Below, in pieces: positions 6,640-15,256 of a stretch of DNA of 23,093 nucleotides (position 1 is the first letter of the stretch; each line of letters starts with the position of its first letter). This DNA is from Pseudomonadota bacterium (GTDB lineage: Bacteria > Pseudomonadota > Alphaproteobacteria > Rhizobiales > Rhizobiaceae): positions 1 to 23,093 of the forward strand of contig JAEZXF010000570.1 in assembly GCA_023419995.1 (NCBI GenBank), read 5' to 3'. A program made the position numbers and the translations under genes. Below the pieces are notes generated by a model, which made no database searches, was not told where the DNA came from, and saw only the letters and a program-made list of their open reading frames with translations.

Positions 6640-7198
6640 AGAAGGCGGAGGGACCATCTCCAGGGTCGCGGGCTGGATTGCTCCGAAGGGCGCTGGCGCG
6701 AATGGACTGGGTTCGCCGAGGCAACGATCTTCGTTGCCGGCGAGCCGGTTGGCCGCGAGACGCTTCCTCGCATCGTCCGCGGGACTTGCGGCATCGGTCT
6801 CCTGATCGACCATCCGCGAGGAGTTATGCGACCGACGCTGAGCTGCTCTCCCTCGCTGCCGACAGGAAGAGCTGACGCGGCGAACCTGTGCCGGTGTGAC
6901 CGGTGGCAACGACCGCGCGGCAAGCGTCGATCACTCGGAAGTGCCGATGCCGGGGGCGTGTTTCCGGCCGATCGCACGAACCGGTCTGCCGTTTTTCGTC
7001 GGCAGGAGATCAGGTGCGGCCCGATCGGAATTCCGAGCGCCGCCGGTCTGACCCGCCCTTGCCTGCGCAGCCCGATGGCCGGTCCATCCTTTTCCGATGC
7101 CATGACGAAACAGTTCCTGCGCCCGCTCGGGCCGGCCGCTCGGCATCCTGCCCGACTTCGAGGCGCTCGAGGATACCGGGCTGCCCGCGAAGGGATAG
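6640..7198 (+). pseudogene. scpB: Decayed ScpB-like (SMC-Scp complex) gene
   Basis: No intact gene lies between DUF1403 and cas3, but pieces of an ScpB-like protein can be read in order in changing frames. RWREWTGFAEATIFVAGEPV and then GRETLPRIVRG...GLLIDH are at 6691-6813. IREELCD follows in another frame at 6812, then ELLSLAA near 6840. Near the end come MTKQFLRPLG (from 7102) and, in a third frame, LPDFEALEDTGLPAKG ending at TAG 7196-7198. ScpB has the same order: 'EAVIFAS-EPV', 'LIDDIREEL--RPYELV-VAGG', 'TK-FL--FGL--LRDLPDLEALE'. The middle (about 6870-7020) is barely recognisable. Several frameshifts and an in-frame stop (TGA after RKS near 6872) make it a pseudogene. ScpB normally acts with ScpA and SMC in chromosome condensation; the plasmid paralogue's role is unknown. 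Confidence 0.65.
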
Positions 7199-7264
7199 GG
7201 CGGGACCGGTTCGCGAGGCGGGGAGGAAACGGATATCATCGATGACAGCATTCCGGAGGGGAGC

Positions 7265-8098
7265 ATGGACTGGTTCGCGCACAGCGGCAGCGGGCCCGGC
7301 AAGGGCGACCGGCAGGGGTTGAAGGAGCATCTGCTCGGTGTGGCCGTGCGGGCGGCGGAGATGGGCAGGCCCCTCGGGCTGGAACGCGCGGCCTACATGG
7401 CCGGCCTGTTCCACGACCTCGGGAAGTACGATCCCGAATTCCAGCGGCGGCTCGAAGGTGCCGATATTCGTGTCGAGCATTCCAACGCGGGAGCGCGGAT
7501 CCTGCGCGACATCACGTCCGGCGACGACAAGGCGATGGCGCAGATCATCGGCTATGCCATCCTCGGCCACCATGCCGGCCTGTCCGACCGCCGGAACGAG
7601 ACGGACGGGTCGTTCGACGTGCGCATCGGGCGGCCGCTGAAAATCGATCCTGTCTGGAAGGAGGAAATCGGCGACGACGTTTCCGAGCTCGTGCCGCGGA
7701 TGATGCGCGATCTGCCGAAGGACAGGGCGGCGTGTGACTTCGCCGTCTCCTTCATGGGGAGAATGCTGTTCTCCTGCCTCGTCGATGCCGACTACCTCGA
7801 TACCGAGCAGTTCTATGCCTCGCTCGGCAGGGTTCAGCCCGACAGGAAATGGCCGGCGCTGGGCGATCACCCGTCGCTTCGATGCGCGCGTCGCCGGCTT
7901 CGGCGCGCCCAAGGGCGACCTCGACCGGATGCGTGCCGACATCCTTGCCCATGTGCGGCGGGCGCGCGGGAAAAGCCCGGCCTGTTTACCCTGACGGTGC
8001 CGACCGGCGGCGGCAAGACGCTCGCTTTGCTCGGCTTCGCCCTCGACCATGCCCGCCTGCGCGGCCATTCTCGCATCATCTACGCCATCCCCTTCACG
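7265..8098 (+). pseudogene. cas3: Truncated, frameshifted cas3 (type I-C-like HD nuclease-helicase)
   Basis: The gene starts at ATG 7265 behind a strong GGAGGGGAGC site and encodes a Cas3 HD nuclease domain with its metal ligands: His22 (KEHL), His50-Asp51 (LFHDLGK), His72-Ser73 and His102-His103 (ILGHHAGL). Around 7855-7875 the frame shifts by +1; the expected 'RFDARVAGFGAPKGDLDRMRADILAHVR' runs in the second frame until about 7965-7975. A one-base loss then returns it to the first frame for 'EKPGLFTLTVPTGGGKTLALLGFALDHAR', which contains the helicase Walker A motif (PTGGGKT). Homology ends after IIYAIPFT at 8098, so almost the whole helicase is missing. Intact Cas3 is about 700-800 residues and degrades DNA marked by Cascade. 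No other cas gene is present, so this is a dead remnant. Confidence 0.85.
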
Positions 8099-8115
8099 GG
8101 AGCGCGGATCGAAAC
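8084..8115 (+). CRISPR. Residual half of a type I-C-like CRISPR repeat fused to cas3
   Basis: Where cas3 homology ends, the DNA reads CCCTTCAC then GGGAGCGCGGATCGAAAC (ending at 8115). Type I-C repeats are about 32 nt, form a short hairpin with a G/C-rich stem and end in 'GTGGAT(T/C)GAAAC'. The 3' arm GGGAGCG and the tail fit that, while the 5' arm is replaced by cas3 codons. The orientation matches the usual I-C layout, in which the array follows the cas operon on the same strand. The next 35 bases (8116-8150) could be a leftover spacer; no second full repeat follows. Only one half-repeat exists, so recognition rests on the known family pattern and not on a repeat array. Confidence 0.5.
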
Positions 8116-8195
8116 CCTACGAGGTTTGTTTGTCGAGGATCGGGCCGCGCGTCGGAAAGCGCCTCAGGCGGAGGGAACCCGGCAGCGGGGCTTCC

Positions 8196-9221
8196 TCACG
8201 TCCGCGCCGCCTGCGGTCGGCGGAGGAGATCCAGCGCGACGTCGGGAATGAGATCTTCCTGCCCGCCGACGGCGCGCCGCCGGCCGCGCTCGACCAGGAT
8301 GGCGCGCGTGTCGACGCCGTAGACCTTGGAGGCGTGTTCGGCGTGGCGCAGGAAGCTCGAATAGACGCCGGCATAGCCGAGCGACAGGGTCTCGCGGTCG
8401 ACCTGGACCGGCCGGTCCTGGAGGGGGCGCACGATCTCCTCGGCCATGTCCATGAGGGCGAACAGGTCGCAGCCGTGCTCGAGACCCCTGAGATTGGCCG
8501 TCGCGACGAAGACCTCCAGCGGCGTGTTGCCGGCGCCGGCGCCCATCCCGGCCAGCGACGCGTCGACGCGGGTCGCGCCGTGCTCGACCGCGACCAGCGA
8601 GTTGGCGACGCTCACGGAGAGGTTCTCGTGCGCATGGATGCCGATCTCCGTCCCGGGATCGAGCACGTCGGCGAGCGCCTTGATGCGGTCGGCCACGCCA
8701 TCCATCAGCAGGGCGCCGGCCGAATCGGTGACGTAGACGCAGTTGGCGCCGTAGCTCTCCATCAGCTTGCCCTGCCGGGCGAGCTCGGCAGGGGGGAGGA
8801 TGTGGGCCATCATCAGGAACCCGGACACGTCCATCCCGATCTTCCGGGCGTGGGCGATGTGCTGCGCCCCGACGTCGGCTTCCGAGCACAGCGTCGCCAC
8901 CCGCACCGAGCGCGCGCCTGCGCCATAGGCCCGATCGAGGTCATGGGTGGTGCCGATGCCGGGCAGGAGGAGGGTGGTCACCCGGGCCTTGCCGACGGAT
9001 TCGGCGACCGCCTCGATCCATTCGACGTCAGAATGGGCGCCGAAGCCGTAGGTGAAGCTCGACCCCGAAAGGCCGTCGCCATGGGCGACGTCGATGGCGT
9101 CGACGCCCGCGGCGTCCAGTCCGGCGGCGATGGCGCGCACCTGCTCCAGGGTGTAGCGGTGGCGGATGGCGTGCATCCCGTCGCGCAGCGTGACGTCCTG
9201 GACGAAGATCTTCCTGCTCAT
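8196..9221 (-). CDS. dmpG: 4-hydroxy-2-oxovalerate aldolase (DmpG/MhpE/BphI family)
   Basis: The 341-residue protein starts [23 protein letters not shown]; '[10 protein letters not shown]' is the signature of the DmpG aldolase, with the metal-binding Asp and substrate Arg of the TIM barrel in [24 protein letters not shown] (about residues 195-215) supplies the two metal-binding His residues, and the C-terminal communication domain follows (about 265-341). The enzyme cleaves 4-hydroxy-2-oxoacids to pyruvate and an aldehyde, which is normally channelled to the dehydrogenase partner encoded 11 nt upstream. GGAAAAG precedes the ATG. Together with the upstream dehydrogenase it forms a two-gene unit leading away from the LacI regulator. 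Its left end lies about 80 nt from the CRISPR scar. Confidence 0.93.
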   Translation of the reverse strand: MSRKIFVQDVTLRDGMHAIRHRYTLEQVRAIAAGLDAAGVDAIDVAHGDGLSGSSFTYGFGAHSDVEWIEAVAESVGKARVTTLLLPGIGTTHDLDRAYGAGARSVRVATLCSEADVGAQHIAHARKIGMDVSGFLMMAHILPPAELARQGKLMESYGANCVYVTDSAGALLMDGVADRIKALADVLDPGTEIGIHAHENLSVSVANSLVAVEHGATRVDASLAGMGAGAGNTPLEVFVATANLRGLEHGCDLFALMDMAEEIVRPLQDRPVQVDRETLSLGYAGVYSSFLRHAEHASKVYGVDTRAILVERGRRRAVGGQEDLIPDVALDLLRRPQAART

Positions 9222-9232
9222 GGTCTTTTCCG

Positions 9233-10156
9233 TCAGTTCGCGGCCAGGCGCTCGGCCGTGGCCAAGGCGGCGGAGGTCATGATGTCGAGATTGCCGGCAT
9301 AGGCCGGGAGATAGTGAGCTGCCCCCTCGACCTCGAGGAACACGGTCACCTTGAGCCCCGATTCCAGGTCGCCGGCGGGGATGCGGCCGCGGTCGTTGCC
9401 GCCGACGCGTTCGAACTGCACCTCCTGCTTCAGCCGATAGCCCGGCACGTAGGCCTGGACGTCGGCCACCATCTTGCCGACGGCCTCGGCGATCGCCGCG
9501 CGGTCCGCGTCGTCCGCGACGAGGCAGAGCACCGTGTCGCGCATGATGAGCGGCGGTTCGGCGGGATTGAGGACGATGATGGCCTTGCCGCGCTTCGCGC
9601 CGCCGACGCTCTCGATCGCCCGTGCCGTGGTCTCGGTGAACTCGTCGATGTTGGCGCGCGTGCCCGGCCCCGCCGACTTCGACGCGATCGAGGCGACGAT
9701 CTCGGCATAGTGAACCGGCGCGACGCTGCTGACGGCCGCGACGATCGGGATGGTCGCCTGCCCGCCGCAGGTGACCATGTTGAGATTGCGCGTCAGCGCC
9801 TGCCGGTCGAGATTGACCACGGGAACCACGTAGGGGCCGACGGCCGCCGGGGTCATGTCGATCACCGTCTTGCCGTCGCCGGCGAGCACGGCGGCATGGA
9901 CCTTGTGGGCCGCGGCCGAGGTCGCGTCGAAGACGATGTCGATCTCCCGGTAGATCGGCAGGCACCGCAGCCCCTCGAGACCGTCGTGGGTGACGGCGAC
10001 GCCGAGCCGCTGCGCCCGTCTGAGCCCGTCGGATTCCGGATCGACGCCGACCATCGCCGCCATCTCGAGCGCGGTCGACATGCGCATGATCTTGATCATA
10101 AGATCGGTGCCGATATTCCCGGATCCGATGATGGCTACTTTTGTCCTGGACGCCAA
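9233..10156 (-). CDS. dmpF: Acetaldehyde dehydrogenase, acetylating (DmpF/MhpF/BphJ family)
   Basis: The enzyme converts an aldehyde, NAD+ and CoA to acyl-CoA and acts as the channelling partner of the aldolase. It has an N-terminal Rossmann motif [18 protein letters not shown], the conserved '[17 protein letters not shown]' and the catalytic Cys in [17 protein letters not shown] (about residue 125). '[28 protein letters not shown]' and the C-terminal '[25 protein letters not shown]' are also standard. The frame opens at ATG 10213, but TTG 10156 has a near-perfect ribosome site (AGGGAGGT, 10161-10168) and gives the usual length (307 residues) and N-terminus, so it is chosen. A LacI-type operator at 10237-10252 covers its probable promoter. 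Confidence 0.9.
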   Translation of the reverse strand: MASRTKVAIIGSGNIGTDLMIKIMRMSTALEMAAMVGVDPESDGLRRAQRLGVAVTHDGLEGLRCLPIYREIDIVFDATSAAAHKVHAAVLAGDGKTVIDMTPAAVGPYVVPVVNLDRQALTRNLNMVTCGGQATIPIVAAVSSVAPVHYAEIVASIASKSAGPGTRANIDEFTETTARAIESVGGAKRGKAIIVLNPAEPPLIMRDTVLCLVADDADRAAIAEAVGKMVADVQAYVPGYRLKQEVQFERVGGNDRGRIPAGDLESGLKVTVFLEVEGAAHYLPAYAGNLDIMTSAALATAERLAAN

Positions 10157-10236
10157 CTGCACCTCCCTGCGGGCCTTCGAAGTTTCTCTGTCCAGCTTCC
10201 GGCCTGTTGACATGTTCGAGAGACAGTCATAGGTTT

Positions 10237-10252
10237 TTGGAAACGCTTCCAA
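10237..10252. promoter_or_regulatory. LacI-family operator O1 (dmpF / lacI intergenic)
   Basis: TTGGAAACGCTTCCAA has six-base arms TTGGAA/TTCCAA around ACGC, the classical LacI/GalR-family operator form. It lies between the divergent dehydrogenase and regulator genes, 24 nt from the upstream ATG of dmpF and 72 nt before the lacI start. On the minus strand TATGAC (10225-10230) just downstream could be the -10 of the dmpFG promoter, so binding would block it. Confidence 0.8.
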
Positions 10253-10324
10253 GCGTGACATGAAAGCAGATGGAAGGCAAGAGCGTTCGCCGCGGCGGGC
10301 GATCCGTTCGGGAGGCAGGACGTC

Positions 10325-11416
10325 GTGACAAGGCCCACAAGGCGCGAGCAGCAATCTCCGAAGCCGGCCGGCAGGCCGGCATCGGCTCGCCATGGCGTCG
10401 AGGCGCATCTGTCGCCGACGATGAAGGACGTGGCCGAGGAGGCGGGGGTCGGCATCGGCACCGTCTCGCGGGTCGTCAATGGCGGGATGAACGTCTCGGC
10501 CAAGACGCGGGAACGCGTCGAAGCCGCGATCCGGCGCCTCAACTTCAATCCCGATCCGATCGCCCAGTCGATGCGCAGCGGGCAGACCAAGACCTTCGCC
10601 TGCATCGTGCGCGATTTCTCGGTGCCGATCCTGAGCACCTTCGTCAATGCGATGCAGGATACCGCCGACGCCAGCGGCTTCGGGCTGCAGGTGGCGTCCT
10701 CCTATCACGACACCGAGCGGGAAATCGCGATGCTGGAGAAGCTGGCGCGCCGGCGGATCGACGGGCTCGTGATCGCCTCGTCCTCGGAATCGGATCCCGA
10801 CCTGCTCGACGCGATCTCGTCGTCCGACGTTCCCATCGTGCTGCTGGACCGCGACAAGCCGGAAACGGTGGATGCCGTCATGATCGACAATCGGGCCGGC
10901 GTGAGGGCGGCGATCCTTCACCTGATCGATCTTGGCCATCGGCGCATCGCGCTGCTGACCGGGCAGGAGGGGGTGCGCCCGGTGCGCGAGCGCATCGCCG
11001 GCTATCGGGAGGCCTACGCGGCCCGCGGCCTGGTGCCGGTGGAGGACCTCGTCCGCTGCGGCTCCTTCACCGCCGAGTTCGTCTACAGCGAGGTCGTGCA
11101 ACTCCTGCGTTCGGATACGCCGCCTACCGCGATCTTCGCGGGCGGCACGGCGATGCTCGCCGCCGTCCTGCGGGCGATCCGCGACGTCGGGCTGCGGATA
11201 CCGCAGGACGTGTCGGTCATCACCGGCGCGGACAGCGAGCTGGCCCTGCTCCACACCCCGGCGATCTCCGCCGTGCGGTGGCAGCACGACCAGCTCGGCG
11301 CGGCGGCGGCGCGGTTCCTGCTGAGCCGCGTGGAGGCGCCGCAAGGCAAGGCCCAGCGGATGGTCTTTCCGACCGAGTTCATCGTGCGGGAATCCTGCGG
11401 CCCGGTGCCGTCATGA
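10325..11416 (+). CDS. LacI-family transcriptional regulator
   Basis: The 363-residue protein has an N-terminal extension of about 32 residues, then the LacI helix-turn-helix [21 protein letters not shown] (residues 32-52) and hinge helix '[12 protein letters not shown]'. A type I periplasmic-binding-protein-like effector domain follows (about 75-363) with '[15 protein letters not shown]', '[11 protein letters not shown]', '[27 protein letters not shown]' and '[19 protein letters not shown]'. The start is GTG 10325 behind GGGAGGC; ATG 10421 would remove the extension and is a possible alternative. It is divergent from dmpFG and directly upstream of hyuA. The four LacI-type palindromes around its own and the neighbouring operons make it the obvious local regulator, probably a repressor released by a pathway intermediate. 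The effector is unknown. Confidence 0.93.
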   Translation: MTRPTRREQQSPKPAGRPASARHGVEAHLSPTMKDVAEEAGVGIGTVSRVVNGGMNVSAKTRERVEAAIRRLNFNPDPIAQSMRSGQTKTFACIVRDFSVPILSTFVNAMQDTADASGFGLQVASSYHDTEREIAMLEKLARRRIDGLVIASSSESDPDLLDAISSSDVPIVLLDRDKPETVDAVMIDNRAGVRAAILHLIDLGHRRIALLTGQEGVRPVRERIAGYREAYAARGLVPVEDLVRCGSFTAEFVYSEVVQLLRSDTPPTAIFAGGTAMLAAVLRAIRDVGLRIPQDVSVITGADSELALLHTPAISAVRWQHDQLGAAAARFLLSRVEAPQGKAQRMVFPTEFIVRESCGPVPS

Positions 11417-11459
11417 GGTGAGCACCGGAACGAACGCACAGGCCTGCGCGGCTGAAAAT

Positions 11460-11475
11460 TTGGAAACGTTTCTAA
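11460..11475. promoter_or_regulatory. LacI-family operator O2 (in front of hyuA)
   Basis: TTGGAAACGTTTCTAA has a perfect central GAAACGTTTC palindrome with one arm mismatch. It ends 11 nt before the hyuA ATG, so bound protein would block a promoter located in the 70-nt gap after lacI or act as a roadblock to read-through from lacI. Confidence 0.8.
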
Positions 11476-11486
11476 TCGAGTGGCAG

Positions 11487-13532
11487 ATGAAAAGACTGGG
11501 CATTGATGTCGGGGGCACGTTCACGGATGTGGTGCTCGTCGACGACGGCAGCGGAGACCACTGGTCGGTGAAGGTGCCGACGACCCCGAAGGACCGCGTC
11601 GTCGGCGCGGTCGAGGGTTTCGCGCGCATCCTCGAACTCAGCGGCACGAGGAGCGACGAGATCGACTTCATCGGCCACGGCACGACGATGGCCACGAACA
11701 TGGTGGTAGAGCACAAGGGCGCGCCGACCGCCCTGATCACCACCCGGGGCTTTCGCGACGTCCTCGAGATACGCCGGGTTTCCCGGCATGACCGCGCCGA
11801 CCTCTACGACCTGCAGTTCGATGCGCCGAAGCCGCTGGTCAAGCGCCGCTGGTGCCTGGAGCTCGACGAGCGGGTCGATGCGCGGGGCGAGGTTCTCAGG
11901 CCGCTTGCCGATGCGGATGTCGAGGCGCTGGCGGACAGGATCGCGGCCTCCGGCATCGAGGCGGTCGCGGTCTGCCTCATGCACTCCTACGTCAACCCGG
12001 CCCACGAGCGCCGCGTCGTCGAGATCCTGCGGCGGCGCCTGCCCGACCGTTTCGTCACGGCCTCCTGCGACGTCAATCCCGAGCTCATGGAGTACGAGCG
12101 CACCAGCACGACGGTGATCAACGCGATGCTGGGGCCGGTGTGCAGCCGCTACATCCGCTCCTTCACGGCGGAGCTGAGGACGCTGGGCTTCCGCGGCGAG
12201 ATCATGTTCATGCAGTCGAACGGCGGGCTGGCTTCGGCGGAGCTTGTCGAGGCGCAGCCGGTCGTCCTCCTGGAATCCGGCCCCGCCGGCGGCGTCAGCG
12301 CGTCGGCGCAGCTCGCCAGGAAGATCGGCGTCGGCAACGTGCTGCTCGGCGACATGGGCGGGACGACGTTCGACGTCTCGCTGATCCGCGGCGGCAGGCC
12401 GGAAATCCGCAACGCCGGGCTGCTGCACAGCCACGCGGTGCGCTCGCCGACGATCGACATCGATTCGGTCGGCGCCGGCGGCGGCTCGATCGCCTGGATC
12501 GATGCCGGCGGCGGCGTGCGGATCGGGCCGGAAAGCGCCGCCGCCGATCCCGGCCCGGCCTGCTACGGCCGGGGCGGCACGCGGCCGACGGTGACCGACT
12601 GCAATCTTCTCCTGGGCTACGTCGATCCCGACACGTTCCTGAGCGGCAGCTTCAGGCTGGACCGCGATGCGGCATACCGGGCCGTCGAGGAACATCTGGC
12701 GAAGCCGCTCGGCGTCGGCGTTGTCGAGGCGGCGCATGCCGTGCGCGCGATCGCCAACGCGCTCATGGCGCAGGCGATGCGGCTGATGACGGTCGAGCGC
12801 GGCTACGACCCGCGCGACTTCACCTATGTCTGCTACGGCGGCGCGGGGCCGGTGCATGCCGTCGACCTCGCCAGGGACCTGGAGATCGGCCGCGTCATCG
12901 TCCCCGCCTTGCCCGGCCTGTTCAGTGCTTTCGGCATGATCGTCGCCGACCAGGCGAGCGAACAGCAGGTGGCGATCGAGCGCGAGTTCGGCGCGCTGGA
13001 GACGAGCGTCCTCGACGCCGCCTATGCGCGCATCGAAGCGGAGATAGCGGGCCGGTTCGCGGCGGCGGGCGTGGTCCGCGACGGCCTCGACTTCGCCCGC
13101 AAGATGGATTGCCGCTATGCCGGCCAACCGGAAGCCATCACGGTCGACGTGCCCGACGGCCCGGTGGACATGGGCGAGATCCGCGCCCGGTTCGAGGAGG
13201 CGCACCAGCGTCACTGGAACTTCATCAAGCCGGGGCATGCGCTCGTCTGCAACAACATCCGGCTCAAGGCCGAGGCGCCGACCGGCTGGCGCGGCGCCAT
13301 CAGGAGCGCCGCCGCGCCGGCGGGGCACGGCAAGGCGAAGGCCGACCGCACCCGCTCGATCTATCTCGACGGGCGGATGATCGACGCCCCGGTCTACCGG
13401 CGCGACGAGCTCGCCCCCGGCACCTCGATCCCCGGCCCCGCCGTCATCGAGGAAGCCAGCAGCTGCATCGCCTTCGGGCGCGACCAGGCGGCGCATGTCG
13501 ATGAGCACAGCAACCTCGTGGTGAATATCTGA
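11487..13532 (+). CDS. Hydantoinase/oxoprolinase subunit A family protein
   Basis: The 681-residue protein starts MKRLGIDVGGTFTDVVLVDD, the ATPase phosphate-binding motif of HyuA/5-oxoprolinase/acetone carboxylase beta. Further family marks are 'IGHGTTMATNMVVEHKGAPTALITTRGFRDVLEIRR' (about 55-90), 'ESGPAGGVSASAQLARKIGVGNVLLGDMGGTTFDVSLI' (about 265-305), 'AADPGPACYGRGGTRPTVTDCNLLLGY' and 'VCYGGAGPVHAVDLARDL'. These proteins use ATP to activate a cyclic amide or ketone for hydrolysis or carboxylation together with the B subunit. An upstream GTG (11418) would place the operator inside the gene and is rejected. It is the first gene of the rightward operon. Length is normal, and no third (gamma) carboxylase subunit is nearby, so hydrolysis of a lactam, imide or hydantoin is more likely than carboxylation. 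Confidence 0.92.
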   Translation: MKRLGIDVGGTFTDVVLVDDGSGDHWSVKVPTTPKDRVVGAVEGFARILELSGTRSDEIDFIGHGTTMATNMVVEHKGAPTALITTRGFRDVLEIRRVSRHDRADLYDLQFDAPKPLVKRRWCLELDERVDARGEVLRPLADADVEALADRIAASGIEAVAVCLMHSYVNPAHERRVVEILRRRLPDRFVTASCDVNPELMEYERTSTTVINAMLGPVCSRYIRSFTAELRTLGFRGEIMFMQSNGGLASAELVEAQPVVLLESGPAGGVSASAQLARKIGVGNVLLGDMGGTTFDVSLIRGGRPEIRNAGLLHSHAVRSPTIDIDSVGAGGGSIAWIDAGGGVRIGPESAAADPGPACYGRGGTRPTVTDCNLLLGYVDPDTFLSGSFRLDRDAAYRAVEEHLAKPLGVGVVEAAHAVRAIANALMAQAMRLMTVERGYDPRDFTYVCYGGAGPVHAVDLARDLEIGRVIVPALPGLFSAFGMIVADQASEQQVAIEREFGALETSVLDAAYARIEAEIAGRFAAAGVVRDGLDFARKMDCRYAGQPEAITVDVPDGPVDMGEIRARFEEAHQRHWNFIKPGHALVCNNIRLKAEAPTGWRGAIRSAAAPAGHGKAKADRTRSIYLDGRMIDAPVYRRDELAPGTSIPGPAVIEEASSCIAFGRDQAAHVDEHSNLVVNI

Positions 13533-13533
13533 C

Positions 13534-15255
13534 ATGGACACGATTACCTACGAAATCATCCGCAGCAGCCTCTACGCCATCGCGCGCGAGATGAAGGTGG
13601 CCATGACCCGCACCGCGGGAAGCCCCATCATCCACTCGGGCGGCGACGCCTCGGCGGCGATCTTCGACGCGCAGATGCAGCTCGTGGCGCAGGGCAACGA
13701 CATCCCGACCATGCTGGGCTCGGCCGTGATCTCCACCCGCATCTCCGTCGAGGCGGTGGGGCGCGACAATCTGCGGCCGGGCGACGTCATCATCTCGAAC
13801 GACGCCTATCTCGGCGGCGGCAACCACCAGTCGGACGTGCAGTTCACGCGCCCGGTGTTCGTCGACGGCGAGATCGTCGCCTACACGATGACGCGCGGCC
13901 ACTGGTCCGACATCGGCGGCCAGTCGCCCGGCAGCTATGCCGCCGATACCTGGGATATCTTCGGCGAGGGCGTACGCATCCCGCCGGTGCGGCTCTATCG
14001 CGAGGACAAGGTGATCGAGGACGTGCAGACGCTGATCCTGCAGAACACCCGCGATCCGCAGACCCGCCTGCTGGACGTGCAGGCGCAGTATGCCGGCTGC
14101 TTCGTGGGCGACCAGCGCCTGTCGGCGCTGGCGCGCAAATACGGCGTCGAGGCGATCGCGGAGGCGATGAGCCGGGCGCTCGACCATTCCGAGGCGCTGA
14201 TGCGCGACGCGATCCGCAAGATTCCCGACGGGGTCTATACCGCCGAGGACGAGATCGACGCCGTCTTCGCCGTGGACGGCGTGCAGCCGACCGTGCCGAT
14301 CAGGGTCACCGTCACCAAGAAGGGCGACGAGATCGAGTTCGACTACACCGGCAGCGGCAGGCAGGTGCGCGGCGGCGTCAACTGCCCCCTGTCGGTGACG
14401 TGCAACAGCACCTGGTTCGCGGTGAAGGCGATTACCGACGTGTCGATTCCCATCAACCAGGGCTGCTACCGGCCGGTCAGGATCGTCGCGCCGCAGGGCA
14501 GCGTCCTCAACTGCGAGTTCCCGGCCTCGGTCGTCTCCGGCAACACGGAGACCTCGCCCCGCGTCATAGACCTCTTGCTGTCGGCGCTGTCGGCGGCGGT
14601 TCCGGAACGGGTGATCGGCCAGAGCAACTGCGCCGCCTGCGCCGGCATCTTCGGCGGCGACGATCCCGACGAGGAGCGCGTGGCGCGGACCGGCCGCAAG
14701 CTGGCGAGCTTCATCGACGTGCATGGCGGCGGCATGGGCGCGCGCCACGGGAAGGACGGGATCAGCGCGATCCGCGTCTATGTCGGCAATGCCGGCGCCC
14801 AGTCCGTCGAGGCGATCGAGCAGGCCTACCCGCTGCTGATCGGCGAATGGTCCCTCGTTGCCGATTCGGGCGGCGCGGGGCGTCACCGCGGCGGCCTCGC
14901 GGCGCGGCGGGTCTACGAGGTGCTCTATGACGAGGCGACCTTCACCGTCTCCGGCGAGCGCGACCGCCAGCCGCCGCAGGGCCAGGCCGGCGGCCGGGCC
15001 GGCAGCGGCTTCCGCGCGCAGATCGAGCGCGCCGACGGCAGGGTGGAGCATCTGCCGGGGCGCGGCGGCCAGGTGATCGTCCACAAGGGCGACAAGGTGC
15101 TGGTCCAGCCGGCCGGCAGCGGCGGCTACGGCCCCCCTTCCGAGCGCGACCGGGCGAAGATCCTCGACGATCTCGCCGACGGCTACATCACCGAGGAAGC
15201 GCTCCGGCGCGACTATGACATCGAGCCGGCTGCGGCGGAGTCGGAGGCGGCCTGA
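13534..15255 (+). CDS. Hydantoinase/oxoprolinase subunit B family protein
   Basis: The 573-residue protein starts MDTITYEIIRSSLYAIAREM, followed by the family's 'MKVAMTRTAGSPIIHSGGDASAAIFDAQMQLVAQGNDIPTMLG' and 'RPGDVIISNDAYLGGGNHQSDVQFTRPVFVDGEIVAYTMTRGHWSDIGG' (about 85-130), which carries the metal-binding His/Asp residues known for acetone and acetophenone carboxylase. The C-terminal part ends in 'GDKVLVQPAGSGGYGPP' as in HyuB. It begins one base after the hyuA stop, so the pair is translationally coupled and must form one complex. The identity of the substrate ring is open; the CoA-ester genes downstream suggest a carboxylate product that is then activated. Confidence 0.92.
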   Translation: MDTITYEIIRSSLYAIAREMKVAMTRTAGSPIIHSGGDASAAIFDAQMQLVAQGNDIPTMLGSAVISTRISVEAVGRDNLRPGDVIISNDAYLGGGNHQSDVQFTRPVFVDGEIVAYTMTRGHWSDIGGQSPGSYAADTWDIFGEGVRIPPVRLYREDKVIEDVQTLILQNTRDPQTRLLDVQAQYAGCFVGDQRLSALARKYGVEAIAEAMSRALDHSEALMRDAIRKIPDGVYTAEDEIDAVFAVDGVQPTVPIRVTVTKKGDEIEFDYTGSGRQVRGGVNCPLSVTCNSTWFAVKAITDVSIPINQGCYRPVRIVAPQGSVLNCEFPASVVSGNTETSPRVIDLLLSALSAAVPERVIGQSNCAACAGIFGGDDPDEERVARTGRKLASFIDVHGGGMGARHGKDGISAIRVYVGNAGAQSVEAIEQAYPLLIGEWSLVADSGGAGRHRGGLAARRVYEVLYDEATFTVSGERDRQPPQGQAGGRAGSGFRAQIERADGRVEHLPGRGGQVIVHKGDKVLVQPAGSGGYGPPSERDRAKILDDLADGYITEEALRRDYDIEPAAAESEAA

Positions 15256-15256
15256 C

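Noticed and set aside
8151..8182. A second CRISPR repeat after the candidate spacer
   Set aside because: GTCG occurs at the right distance, but the next bases do not match the repeat, so no array can be claimed.
8049..9302. 417-codon plus-strand frame across the CRISPR scar and aldolase
   Set aside because: It is a mirror of the aldolase gene. Only its first codons overlap the cas3 end, and it has no recognisable domain.
11418..11486. Upstream GTG start for hyuA
   Set aside because: It would add 23 non-conserved residues and place the LacI operator within the coding region; the actin-like fold begins at MKRLGIDVGG.
11472..13541. 689-codon antisense open frame opposite hyuA
   Set aside because: The sense frame has full HyuA motifs; the antisense product is a low-complexity Asp/Arg/Gly string typical of a shadow.
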